The notes beneath the pieces are model-generated. The model did not search any database, was not told the DNA's origin, and saw only the letters and a list, made by a program, of their open reading frames with translations. The position numbers were made by a program, and so were the translations under genes. DNA of 64,000 nucleotides from Zhengitettix transpicula. Lineage: Eukaryota > Arthropoda > Insecta > Orthoptera > Tetrigidae. This document shows positions 1 to 11,090 of this stretch, in pieces (position 1 is the first letter of the stretch; each line of letters begins with the position of its first letter). The stretch is taken from assembly GCA_037074705.1 (NCBI GenBank), contig CM073590.1:11044001-11108000 (forward strand), written 5' to 3'.

Positions 1-1939
1 AGTTTTACAGATTGATCATTATGAGTACAGCCGAAAGCTTTTGTTATTATAATGGAATAATGACAAGAAGTACACTTTGGTTATTATTAATAAATAATTG
101 TTTTATAAAGTGTTCCTTAAAAAATGAAAGTATTATATTTTTAATTTTTTTACTTTTTTATACTCCTACTGCTCAATTCTTATAGAATATTGGCAAATAT
201 ACTGTTCCTCTTCTCCAAAAATTTCAAGTCAAACAAAAAATAGCCCAAATTTTGAAGCCAGATTTGCCTCGGTAATTTACAATATCTGTAATGTGTCAGA
301 ACCCTTTGCGTCATCCGACCTAATTTTTTAAATGGAGCCAGTATTTTTTATATAAAATTTTTATGTATTCATTTTTAAACTGCTCTCCTGGAATTTGATG
401 ATAATGCGAAATCTATTGACCAGAGGACTACGACGTATTGAATATTAACAACGATATATGTTATATGTACTGCTGTATTTAAACTCTGTTCCGAGTAACT
501 CTTTTAGTTCCTCTATATCTTCCACACCAAATAAATAGAGGGGATGAAGTAAACTTGAATTTTGCTCCCTTTTACTTTACCAAATCTCATATCTATTAGA
601 ATTATCTTTTTATTATCTAAGTATTATCTTGTAGGGGTTGTAGAATATTATTACGTATATAAAAATACAGAAGATTGTATTTCAGTTTATATTTCCACAA
701 CTCGAACAATAAAATTGGTTTGCTTCGGCGCAGTGTCATGAAGGACGTTCTGCCTGTTGTAACAGGAACTGGAGCGAGTCCGCAACTTCCTAAACGAGGA
801 CCTATACACCCTTCGTCTGCAAAAATAACAACTCAAAATTCACGAATGTCAGAGTCGGGATCGCGTCACTCTCCCCGGTTGTAAAGTTGACACCTGTTTT
901 GGCGTAACTGAAGCTAAATTACCGCGTAAAAATGTAATTGGTAAGGCTAACGCATGTTTTTCTGACCACAAATAGTTATGAATAAGAGCACTTGTAAGTG
1001 TGACACAGTAATGTGAGACAGAAAGGATGGAGAACGCCGCGTCTTCCTATCAACATATTCATGCCGTCGTTTAAAGCATTATACTTTCAAAACAATATTG
1101 ATCAAGATTTCTAGAGGACTTGCGGGACTCTTTTAACATTAACATTTCGTACTGGTTTTGGGTCGAGTCTTTATAAACAAGAGATGTAACTACACAATAC
1201 CGTTCGATTTCTATGGGCACGCGGAGGATTAACAAGTGCGTAAAACGCACATTTTTTCCCACGGGCGCACGACCAATAAGGCACAGTTTCGTCAGCGATA
1301 ATTACGCAGCCAGGGTCGTGGGAGTCTTCGCCAATTCCACGCTTCCGAGTGAAATCACTTTCTATACACAGCACCCACAAAGAGTACACATTTCCATTAT
1401 GCAAGATCCGCGTCAAGTTTACAGACGAAGAGTCAGGGTTCAACCGGGAGCAAGAATACTGTATTCACTTCTTCTGCATATTAGATATTTATGTATCTGA
1501 TGCAACTGCTTATAATCTGCGTGGAACCTGTAACTGTCACATTGGCACACACACAATGAAGGAATTAACGTATACTGTCCTTGGATGTCTAAGAGATCTA
1601 GCGTGTCATCTTATTTGATAAGTAGTGTGCGGATACTCCATCATTCATATTTTCAGCTTCTCGAGCAGAAAGAATCAGCCTACATGAATAAATTTGACAG
1701 GGCGATACAGTTGATATACATGAATCAAAATCGCAACTGTCACCTACATAATTATTATATGTATACGTTTGTATGTATACTCTTAATCCGTTTCGACAGT
1801 ATCCCGTGGTTCATTCAAAGAGTTGTTCCGAATAAAACTAAGATAGGAATGTTCTGCCAAAACTCCATCGTATGGTGGTCGTCCCGTCGTTCTACAGGAT
1901 AAATAAGGCTCAATTCCTCGGTGAACTATTTCCAATATT
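1..1939. other. No gene recognised; unrecognised short ORFs
   Basis: A+T-rich except around 1200-1450, where open frames on both strands overlap (63-95 codons, for example 1213-1500 plus and 1171-1443 minus). I recognise no domain in any of them. Three overlapping open frames in a G+C-richer patch are expected by chance, so I do not call a gene. A short perfect hairpin (GTGCGT-AAA-ACGCAC) lies at 1236-1250. Confidence 0.6.
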
Positions 1940-2836
1940 TACTAATCTGTCGGAGCCGTATTTTGAGCGGACAACAGTCCCTTCCCCAATCGTCCCTTTC
2001 TCAGTCCTGACCGCTGAGCGAGCAGGTATAACATTTTTCGAAGAGCAACTTTATCAGTCTTTAACAATTATAAATTATCATGTTTGTAAAATATTGCTTT
2101 GTTGGAATTATTAGAAAAACGGATTTTGAAAATAGATCAATTAATTTACTTTACAACACCTGAAGATTAAATTAGGGATGAAACTTTGAGAATTTTTTTG
2201 TATTATAATGTTTAAAAATTTAATTTAATAATAAATTTATAACTAAACTGGTCGATGTTTCCATTTATTTAAGGAGCAGGTATAACATTTTTCGAAGAGC
2301 AACTTTATCAGTCTTTAACAATTATAAATTATCATGTTTGTAAAATATTGCTTTGTTGGAATTATTAGAAAAACGGATTTTGAAAATAGATCAATTAATT
2401 TACTTTACAACACCTGAAGATTAAATTAGGGATGAAACTTTGAGAATTTTTTTGTATTATAATGTTTAAAAATTTAATTTAATAATAAATTTATAACTAA
2501 ACTGGTCGATGTTTCCATTTATTTAAGGACGTCAGACAAATATAACTGTAAAAAGATTTGTATCTTAATTGATCATTTCTAAGCATATTTATTAAACGAA
2601 TAACTACCAATTGGAACAGTTTCCATATTATAGATAGAGATAGAAATTATAAATCCAAATAAGTTTCAGAAATGTTATACATTAAACTTGTATTACATTC
2701 ACTTAATGTTAAAACCAAGACTGATTAAGTTGCTCTTCGGAAAACTTTATACCTGCTCGCTCAGCGGTCAGGATTGAGGAAGGGGCTATTGGCCACTCAG
2801 GGCACGGCCGCTCAAAATACGACACCAATCTGTCTG
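1940..2836. repeat. Inverted-repeat (foldback) structure
   Basis: The segment 1940-2052 recurs in reverse complement at 2727-2836. Both arms hold GTATTTTGAGCGG, then CTGACCGCTGAGCGAGCAGG, then GAAGAGCAACTT, with scattered mismatches and small indels. This is the shape of a foldback transposon or two inverted copies of one repeat. No transposase frame is visible between the arms, and I did not find a convincing flanking target duplication. The inner part contains the 254-bp tandem duplication listed separately. Confidence 0.75.
2020..2529. repeat. Perfect 254-bp tandem duplication
   Basis: Copy 1 is 2020-2273 and copy 2 is 2274-2527. Reading the two copies side by side I see no difference. 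The first unit starts inside the left arm of the foldback structure and runs into its A+T-rich interior. Lack of divergence means a recent duplication or an assembly artefact. Confidence 0.93.
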
Positions 2837-3089
2837 TATTTTTAAAACTGCTCATTTCCTCGTAACTTCAAGGATATCTTCAGAGGAACTGTAGTTCACA
2901 TTTTGATGGTCCAATGACTGATAGTAAAATCTTCATTATATATTAATAATTGTCACAATTCAAATTGGTTAAAGTAGTAGGCGACAGGCGTTCTACGAAT
3001 ATAGTTCTTACTATTCTACGCGTTTATCTGCTTCAGACTTTTTGAAGGAAACTTTTCCAAGAAAATAAGCATCGTCAAAATGTTTCCGA
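2530..3089. other. No gene recognised
   Basis: A+T-rich sequence containing the right arm of the foldback (2727-2836). Nothing else is recognised. Confidence 0.6.
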
Positions 3090-3285
3090 CCTCCCGTGGT
3101 GTAGGGGTCAGGGTGACTGCCTCACTTCACACAGGTCCGGGGTTAGAATCCCGGCGAGGGCATGGATATTTGTCTGCGTGAGAGAAACTCTCGTCAAATC
3201 AGTCCCCCGACAAGGCAAAATGAGTTCCCTTAATTAGTCGCTAATAGCCGGAGCTGCTGATAGGACTGTAAATAAATCACTATAA
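3090..3285 (+). mobile_element. tRNA-derived SINE
   Basis: A tRNA-like head carries an A-box-like TGGTGTAGGGG (about 3098-3108) and a B-box-like GGTTAGAATCCC (3141-3152), spaced as in an internal RNA polymerase III promoter. A non-tRNA body of about 120 bases follows and ends in a short A-rich tail near 3280-3288. The head does not fold into a full tRNA, so it is a SINE and not a tRNA gene. I did not find a clean target duplication. Confidence 0.8.
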
Positions 3286-3981
3286 AAAAATCAAATGACC
3301 TTCAGCAACACGTTGAAATATTTAATATGCTAGTTACAAATTTTAAAAAAAACATTAAGCAATTTCGTTTTCTGAAGCAAGATTTTAGATAAAAGGACTA
3401 TGAGCGCTTTAACAGTGCAAGTTTTGGTTTCAAAGTAAAAAGACAATGCCAATAAACTTGTCTGAAATACAGGGTCTGTACTTTTATATACATTATTTTG
3501 AAGCGGAAAGGATGTTTATCTGTATAATATCCAGAATGAATGTCATAACTTCAGTGGGACTTTCCACATTTGTGCAATCAGAAAACTCGTCGCTATCTGT
3601 TACCGGGAATCGACTCTAGGCGACCGCGAATGCAGGAAAACAAACATCCATAGGAATGAATTGATTGAAACACGTACTTCAATTTACAGATGCGTTTAAC
3701 AAAGGGGATCGGCGAGTCTAGTAGTCACGAAAGTGAAATGGGTATCGATATACAGCCGTTATTAACCATTGATTCAAATAAAACAGGTACAGTGAATATA
3801 GGATTTAGACCTTTATTAACCTGTCAATATACATAAGATTGCCACGGATCAGCCGTCCCTCCGATAGTAAACTATACTTGTTTTATTTGGATCATTAAAT
3901 TATCAAACGGTGAGCCCTATTGGAGGCAAGATGGATGTGAGGAACGTAAACAGCAATAAAGGAGGAAGAAAGTGTTCACAG
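3286..3981. other. No gene recognised
   Basis: A+T-rich sequence without a recognisable gene, RNA or repeat. Confidence 0.6.
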
Positions 3982-4756
3982 ACTAACGCACTTTTTTTTT
4001 TAATTCAGGACACTTTACAATCTAATGATTTTACTGTTGTGATATTTGTACATTTTATATTATACTATATATACCTTATGGAGCACATTTTATTTCACCT
4101 CCTTTACTTTTATTGGATATTTATTAGGTCTCTCGGTCTCTTTCTTTTTAATCGGCGATGTTGGATGTGAGGTGGAGGAGAGGCAGCTGTATCGGATATT
4201 AACGGGTTGGGATGAATTGTCTTTCTTATATTGAAGAAATATGTATTTGCTTATTGTTTGGTGGATATATGGAATATTGAGATTTCTATGGATGCGGGAA
4301 TTGGAGAAGTACCAGGGACAGTTCGTCATATAACGAAGGATTTTATTTTGAGATGTTTGGATCTTCTTGACGTGTGTTTTGGCTGCGGAACCCCAAATGT
4401 TACAGCCGTACTTCCATAATGGAGAAATAAGGCATATATAAACTAATTTTTTCACTGAAAGGGATAAGGGAGAATTATAATTAAATGTTTTAGTATTTCA
4501 AAGCGGTGATTATTTTTTTAATGTGACTGGTGTGTTGGGACCATGATAGTTTTGAATCGAGTATTAGTCCAAGGTATTTATTGTTTGTTTGGAATGGGTG
4601 TGTTGCTAATATAAATATTGTTAGTGAATGGTATTTTTTTGGGGAGGGGGGGGGGGAAGGAACTGTGATGGATTTGTTTGGGTTTATGGTTAGTCTCCAA
4701 TTATTTGCCCAAATGGCTACATGGTTAATGGCAGTTTCCAGTTGTAACTAACGCAC
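3982..4756 (-). mobile_element. 5'-truncated jockey-like LINE insertion with target duplication
   Basis: The minus strand encodes the C-terminal part of a non-LTR reverse transcriptase in two frames. From about 4746 down it reads a segment with WANNWRLTINPNKS, then, past a C-run that shifts the frame, YLGLILDSKLSW. After another break, 4455-4090 is open for 121 codons with ISPLWKYGCNIWGSAAK and YMTNCPWYFSNSRIHRNLNI, the usual post-catalytic 'thumb' signature of jockey-type LINEs. The catalytic YADD box lies upstream and is missing, so the copy is 5'-truncated. A poly(A) tail appears as the T-run 3992-4001. The target duplication ACTAACGCAC is exact at 3982-3991 and 4747-4756, so both insertion boundaries are known. 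Frame breaks make it inactive. Confidence 0.92.
4641..4656. repeat. G-run
   Basis: GGGGA followed by a run of eleven G. It falls in the LINE coding region (C-run on the coding strand) and accounts for one frame break. It is a homopolymer and prone to sequencing error. Confidence 0.9.
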
Positions 4757-6446
4757 TGATAACTGAACTGCGACCAATCGTATGTTAATAAAGGACTATA
4801 TTCCATTAATCATTAGTTCTTAAATGCTAGTTTAACATCATCCCGAAGTACGTTACGAACTAAATCCACTATTACACGGTTACGTATTCATCCAGGCGTC
4901 AGTTCACCATGTTTACAGTGATATCACTGAAACAAGTCCCCGAAAAGTGTATAAACGCCTTTACGAAACACTCGTGTATGCTAGCCGGAGCACGTGAAGA
5001 CGTGTCCAGGGCTGGTTTGTTGAGTAAGGATGACCTTCAAACCGGCAAACAGCTGATTCGCGCCGGCCAATCCAAAGCATTACACTCGTAAAAGATACGT
5101 ACACAGAGCATCAGGAAAATTACATCCTATATGACGCAGGACTACATGATAGCAGTTCAGGGGAAATTTACAACAATTGAAAAACGCAACTGTCGCTACT
5201 TAATTGCTCAACACCATCAGCTGTTGTTTTCCACGGCCACAAAATATTTATAACCTCAAAAGTTTTTCATTACATATCCAAGCAAGGTCGAGTTAAAAAA
5301 TGTAGTAGTGTTCGTTCAGCTTCTGAGGCTAGCATTAATGACGTACCGGACAAATAAAAAGTCAAATCGAACGTAACACTAAGCCAATGAATAGACATCA
5401 AGGAAATATAAAGAATTAGGGACACGGTCACGGGAATATAACCTTTAATTTAATTCCTACGAAGTTCTCGATAACTGTTCCGCTATAAACGGAATTTGAC
5501 AATTACATACGTCGTTTCAAGATTTTTTTTTATTAAAATGAAGTGTTTGCGTACTAAATACATACAAAACCTTATTCAACAGTGACAAGAATAAATTATT
5601 CTCAATATAGATCCTTGGGCCACGTACGTTAGAAACCCCGGTAATTAACCTTCGAACCTACTCCCGCATTTACTCACTACAAATTCATCAGAAAATTATA
5701 GGTTACCACAATTAAATGCTTAAGCTGATTCATCACGATTTCCAGTTTAACTGAATTAAGTAAGGCTATTATTACACAAGTAATTCTTTTATCTAAACTG
5801 TAACAGAAAATTACTTGCCAAGCATTTGTTTTAACTTTCTTCAAAAAATTTTCTGAAATAAATATTTTCAACTTGAAAGTAAAGTGAGCAAAAAAAATCT
5901 CGTTCAATGTTTAGGCACCATTCTATATTAATTTGAAATATATGACTTTGAAGTAAATTCTACAGATGATGCCTAGATTTGATAATACCAAGTCTAAGGA
6001 TGAGACGTTTCCATGTGTATCTTACCTTAGTTACGTAGTGATTGTATAATACTGCGATATTTCTTACCAGTACGTTTCAAAAACAGAGTTTCCTTCTATA
6101 ATGTTTTCTTTCCAGTTACTACTGACACACATACTTTTCATTTCTAAAGTCTCCTTTATTTTCAACACTCAGCTTACGTAATAGAACTCACTTCTCGTTA
6201 CATAGTTTTACACTTTGCTAACCATGGTGTAGGAAAAATAGATAAAATAGATAAACTTTCCGTGACCTTGGTGGTGAAGTATCAGGAAAACGAGTGAGGA
6301 AACGTGAAACGTTTAAAAATTGCAAAAACGCCGTACACCTTGCAGAAAGACGACTAATTAAAAGCTACGCCATGTACAACCATATCTTAATTCGGGTTTT
6401 AGTGTGAATGTTAGGATCATTTCCAACCGCTTCATCTTACTAAATA
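4757..6446. other. No gene recognised
   Basis: A short open frame at 4909-5091 (plus, 60 codons) has no recognisable domain. The rest is A+T-rich. I see no coding, RNA or repeat signal. Confidence 0.6.
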
Positions 6447-6802
6447 TAAGAAATATTTAATAAGAAAGATAGACAATTATGACAAAAAAAGGTGATAATA
6501 TAAATACCACACAACGTTTCTGGGATACTTGCCCCTTTCCTCAGGTGCGAAGAAGAGCCTAGAACTCAAAAGCGACGAAAACGCAACGACAATGGGATAG
6601 CCGAAGGGTTAGATTTTGAGTTTTGTCAACTGACGAGTGCAGTTGTGTCGCTCTAGGCTCTTCTTTGAACCTGAGGAAAGGTACAAGAATCCCAGAAACG
6701 TTAGGTCGTATTTATATTATCACTTTTTTGTCTGAATTGGCTATCTTTCTTATTAAATATTTTCAATTAAAGGTCATTTTTTTCATTTTAAGAAATATTT
6801 AA
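6447..6802. mobile_element. Penelope-type inverted terminal-repeat unit with 14-bp target duplication
   Basis: Two inverted copies of a Penelope-like 3' terminal repeat lie head to head. The left arm (about 6461-6560) is the reverse complement of the right arm (about 6650-6750), and both carry the ACGTTTCTGGGAT / ATCCCAGAAACGT core and the TCTGAATTGGCTATCTTTCT end. The right arm keeps an extra tail (about 6758-6788) that the left arm lacks. The exact direct repeat TAAGAAATATTTAA at 6447-6460 and 6789-6802 marks a target duplication around a 328-bp insertion. No coding sequence is present. The terminal sequence matches the 3' end of the Penelope-like remnant at 29.5-30.6 kb. Confidence 0.88.
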
Positions 6803-8239
6803 CGGTATACAAGAAGAAATATGTATCAATCGACAATTTTACTTATTTACAATACACTTTTGTTGTCAATATGTTTAAAACTGTTAATTTTCATCGCAGT
6901 TTCGGTATCTTTTATTTATTGTATTATTATTTATCATTTATAATAAAAGCAATTATTCTCGCAGAATGTGATATAAAGTTTTTGTAAGACATATTCAACC
7001 TACTCATACCCTATATCTTTAGTCAGAAATCTTATTTCCCATAAGTGAAAATGTTTTACTAGCCCCGGCATTGGTAAGTAATTTCAGATATAAATCAAAC
7101 CACACCCCTCAAAGCTTAGGCTACGACACAGAATTAGCCAACATAATTTAGAATTAATGACTCGAAAGTGTACGAAGAAAATTATGAGTTAAAATTGCAA
7201 CAGTCACTGCACGTTACCAAATTGGTTTTTATACGATCTGAAACCACAATAAAGACGTTTACAATGTTATAAAATGCGAGCTAAAATCCATAATCAGTAG
7301 GCTGTACTGGGGCTGGGTGCATTTTTACAGCGCCGTAAAGCTTTATTCCGTGGCGCGCGGCTGTTCGATACTTCGCTACTGTCATTTCCAGCACTAAAAA
7401 CTTTTCACAGCAACACCAGTTAATGATGATTAAGTGAAAACTTGTACTACGTCATAAATACTTCCTATTTAAACGTCTCGCGTCGGGACTCGTCCCTGCA
7501 AGTGTTTGGAATTGCACTTACGTCTCCGAGTGAGACCTCTTTGGCCGTCTGCGGATCTCTCTAAGAACCTCTCCTTGCTCAGATTCACTGCCGTCTCAGA
7601 CGTCTATTCCAACATTTAAGTACAGTCAAGTAAAAAATTTACAGAACCAAAAAACTATAAACTAAATAAATAGTTTTTATGGTTATGAACATCCAAGTCT
7701 TAAAAAGAGGAATAATTCAAAGAATATCACCATCAAAAAAAAGTTTATTACATTGAAATTGAGAGAAATACGTATTATATGACGTTAACAACACAGCATC
7801 GAAACAACAAATAATGGATTCTAATATTAATCGGATGATCAGATCGTGGAAAGGATGAATTCTATTAGTCCGGTAAATGTAAAAGGCTTGCGTTTTGGAA
7901 AAGATAAAACCGGTTGTGGTACGGATCAAGTACCTCCTTTATATTTCACAGACGGAATGCACAAAATACAACTAAAAGCAGATGAAAAATGCTCACCAGA
8001 CATTTCAAAACAATAGTTTGTTCAAATAATCAATCGCAGTGCCGATCGTCGGGAACTACATTTGGGAATTTCTGGCACGCTGGTCGAAGCAACTTTATCG
8101 TCTAGATCCCGTGGAGACAGGGGATGACATTTTTTTTTTCGCTGCTTGAAGAATGATGTAAAAAGAGTGAGTGAAAAAGGCTTTTTCTTCTTGGATATGT
8201 TGACAATTTAGCATTGTTTTCCTTACACGCTTAGTAACG
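6803..8239. other. No gene recognised
   Basis: A+T-rich. A G+C-richer patch at about 7295-7400 and 7480-7620 has no long open frame. The 70-codon minus frame at 7717-7929 is unrecognised. Confidence 0.6.
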
Positions 8240-8800
8240 CAAAATCAGTTCACATCAGTTCGTCCTGCGACAATCCACCTGCCCACCGGTAAGAATGAAC
8301 AACGTGAGCATCCCTAATGCAACGGCAATAAATATCTGGGTCTCCATATCGACCAAAGACTAACCTAGAGGAAACAAAAAAAAAATAAAACAAGACAACT
8401 CGACTTAAAGTTACGGCAAATGTACTGGCTCCTCGGTCATAGATCAAAACTATCCCTCAAAAATAATATATTATTGCACAAAACAATCCTGAAACCTGTA
8501 TGGACACAAATGTCTGTTTGTGCAAAACAATCATGGCTGAGTAGGCCTATTCCACAAAAGTCCCAGGACAACCACGGGCGCTATATTCTACGTCAGGAAT
8601 GAGACCCTACACAAGGACCTCAGGATTATTTTCGTCAAAGAAGGAATGGAACGATGATGCAACAACTACAAGAAAAAAATTTCTGACTACAAAAATAAAC
8701 TCGTAGAGGTATTATATACTACTGATCCTACTACCCGAATACTGAAAAGAGCTTGGCCGAAAGACTTCCTAAAGAAACATAATTGAAATAATGTAAAGAT
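8240..8800 (+). mobile_element. Jockey-like LINE reverse transcriptase, C-terminal remnant
   Basis: Three plus-strand frames joined by frameshifts give consecutive jockey-type RT motifs. At about 8278-8330 is CPPVRMNNVSIPNATA, at 8325-8360 KYLGLHIDQRLT, and at 8415-8510 KLRQMYWLLGHRSKLSL followed by LLHKTILKPVWT. The end of the ORF (about 8600-8790) reads ETLHKDLRIIFVKEG and then a tail with YKNKLVEVLYTTDPT and RILKRAWPKDFLKKHN before a stop. In this family these are the regions after the catalytic domain, up to the ORF2 stop. The upstream YADD core is absent. The copy is inactive through stops and frameshifts. It resembles the 4.0-4.7 kb element but is clearly a different copy. Confidence 0.87.
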
Positions 8801-9473
8801 AGTTTTGATCGCGGTCCGGTCGACATTTTCTATCCTAATCGGTTCATAGAATGTATTTTTGAGCTTCTATTGAAAGAATTTATTTTCTTCTTGAACTATA
8901 TGAAGTTAATCTAAATAGTCTACACCATTTTTTTTGTAAAATACGAACATAGTCAACGTGACATGAAACGTAAAGATATTCTACGAACTCTAGGCTCTAA
9001 AAATAGTACAGAAAAAAACACGTATTTACTATTTATATATGCATTTGTTAGTGAATGCTTCAATCCTATGTAATATTAAATCAAAACTCCAGATTCGAGT
9101 ATGTCAAATTATTGGACTGATTTATTTCAAATATAGAATCTAAAATTTCAAAAGCCAGTTTTATCAGTCATACAAATAAAATACGCCACACCACAAACGG
9201 AAAAATATTATTTTTCACTCATCAAATACAAACTAGGTCCTGTGTCTTCAATATTACTTTATTTAATATAATTTGCAATACAATCAGTATTATTTGTTAC
9301 TTTTAGAATTCGGAACGCAGTTCGGACTTTCTCTCCTGGCGAAGGGCGCTCAGGCCCACGAAAATTTGTAATATCTTCACTCCTCAGCCCGACTGGACCA
9401 ACTGTTGATTTCAGGAAAGTCTCTCTCCCTCTCTCTTTTGTCCAAATGTATAATATATATAAAATACGTTTAT
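8801..9473. other. No gene recognised
   Basis: A+T-rich, with a small G+C-richer CT-rich tract near 9420-9440. Nothing recognisable. Confidence 0.6.
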
Positions 9474-10060
9474 AATTCGGAAATCTATATCGGAAAGCCT
9501 GCGAGAAGATTCTCTCCCAGGTAACCTGCGAGGGATTTTCTCTCGCAGGCAGAACCTTTTAGGAGAGATACGAAGGGGCTACCTTTGGGTATGCCTTTTC
9601 CTCTCCGTTTTTGAACTAAGGTTCCCACAAGCCGAGGCACCTCGGCCTGTTCGAGAGGTGTATGTTCCGGGGTCTCAGACCTTGGGCATACGGTAAGAGT
9701 TGTCCGCTACTCCCATTGGAATAGTCGGCCAGCTGCCTCCTAAACTGGTCGAGGAACGGAGAAGGGAATGCTGCGTCCCCACAGAAAACTCCTCTCCCGC
9801 TATCGGAAGGGCGTGTGACAAGTACCCAATGCCCGACCTACCTGATGCAGGTTTTTCTAGGGTTTTCCCTGCATTTTTCTTTAGGCGAATGCCGGGTAGG
9901 ATCCTTAAAACATAGCCCGGGGGCCCTAGTAACCCTTGGCTACCTTCCTCTACCCTTCCGCATCCACCCTTTCAAATCCCTTCCTATGCTATTAAAGGGG
10001 AGTTGCCCAATGTGGATCACCCTCATGTAGCCTGTTGCCCTAAAAAAAAAAAATTCGGAA
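9474..10060 (+). mobile_element. R retroposon, full-length copy with poly(A) and target duplication
   Basis: This is the best copy of a repeat family seen at least eleven times in the window, called R here. The body runs from 9483 to a poly(A) tail at 10042-10053 and is flanked by the direct repeat AATTCGGAA at 9474-9482 and 10052-10060, which overlaps the tail. The body is G+C-richer than its surroundings. It holds the palindrome GCCGAGGCACCTCGGC (9631-9646), the block GGAATAGTCGGCCAGCTGCC (from about 9718) and the block TACCTGATGCAGG (about 9839-9851). I see no tRNA-like A or B box. An open frame at 9700-9915 is matched by open frames on the opposite strand and in other copies, and is not convincing as a gene. 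The tail and duplication indicate LINE-driven retroposition. I do not recognise a named family. Confidence 0.85.
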
Positions 10061-10734
10061 GTTGTCGATTACTGTTTTGAAATATCCTGAGCACTCTAGC
10101 AAAATGTATCGAAAATGTAATACTGAAAATTTGAATATTGCAAAGAAGCTACGAAAGTAATAACATTTTACAACACCAGTGGGTTGCTTACAGTAAATGA
10201 AGACCAATATCCACTTCATATTTACAGCCGGAATTGGCTAGTATTCGAGAAATGTATACAGAATTACGTAACAGCATGCAGTGCTAATAAAAGTTGTAAA
10301 AACCAATGTAAATGTTAATGACATATGTAGGACAAAATGAGATATAATGCAGATATGCCGTAAATTAACATTTATACATGTAACTTAGTCTTTCTTGACT
10401 CCAGAGGTGAACTGAAGAATTATGAAAGGTGGAGTGCTTTTGAAATAGTTAAAAAGTGGAATATGCCATAGAGCTTATGAGACAAATATATGACCTAGAA
10501 TTTTGTGATCACAGCCGAGAACAAGCGTGTAAAAAAGTTTGCAATGACTGAGTTATAAGGACAAAAGTGCTATATCCTGAAAAATGTGAATTGGCATTCG
10601 TCACAACACATTTTCGTATTGCATTCAATAAAAACTACAAATTGTCAATATGCCGGTGGTAGTTACATTATATCAAACTAAAAAATGTACAATTTAGTAA
10701 GCGTGAACACAAAAATCAAATCCCACTGATATGA
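10061..10734. other. No gene recognised
   Basis: A+T-rich sequence with no recognisable gene, RNA or repeat. Confidence 0.6.
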
Positions 10735-11090
10735 TTAAAAGATTCTATGCCAATCCACTAAGTCTTTTGTTAAACACTTTAACATTCTGGGGAAAAGCCT
10801 CAATCTTGCAGGTAAACTATTCCAGCCCCTAATGCTTCTGTTAACAAGAGAGAATTTCCCAACATCCGTTCTCTGGTGTCTTACTTTAATTTTATGTCTG
10901 TGGACGTTTCGTGAAGTAAAATTTGATTAGTTAACTTCACTTCAGGTCGGCTCGTTTTGTGAACGCTTTCAATACCGTCAATCTTGCCTGTTTTCGCCTG
11001 CCTGCCAGCTTCACTAAGCAGGTATGCTTCACCCCAAGTATGGAATAATTTTGTTAGCTTCTTCTTTGCAATGCGTGTTAATGTTGTTCA
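10735..11090 (-). mobile_element. LINE ORF2 C-terminal end
   Basis: Read on the minus strand, the region gives AYLLSEAGRQAKTGKIDG and SRPEVKLTNQILLHET. After a frameshift it gives KVRHQRTDVGKFSLVNRSI and RGWNSLPARLRLFPRMLK, ending in LVDWHRIF and a TAA stop at 10737-10735. The pattern 'R-x-Q-R-T-D-x-G-K-x-S-x-V-N-R-x-I-x-x-W-N-x-L-P' is typical of the extreme C-terminus of many insect LINE reverse transcriptases. No catalytic motif remains. Assignment to a particular clade is not possible from this end alone, so I call it a LINE tail with moderate confidence. Confidence 0.7.

Noticed and set aside
1171..1500. Overlapping ORFs of 90-95 codons as a gene
   Set aside because: Both strands are open in a local G+C-richer patch and none shows a known domain or splice context.
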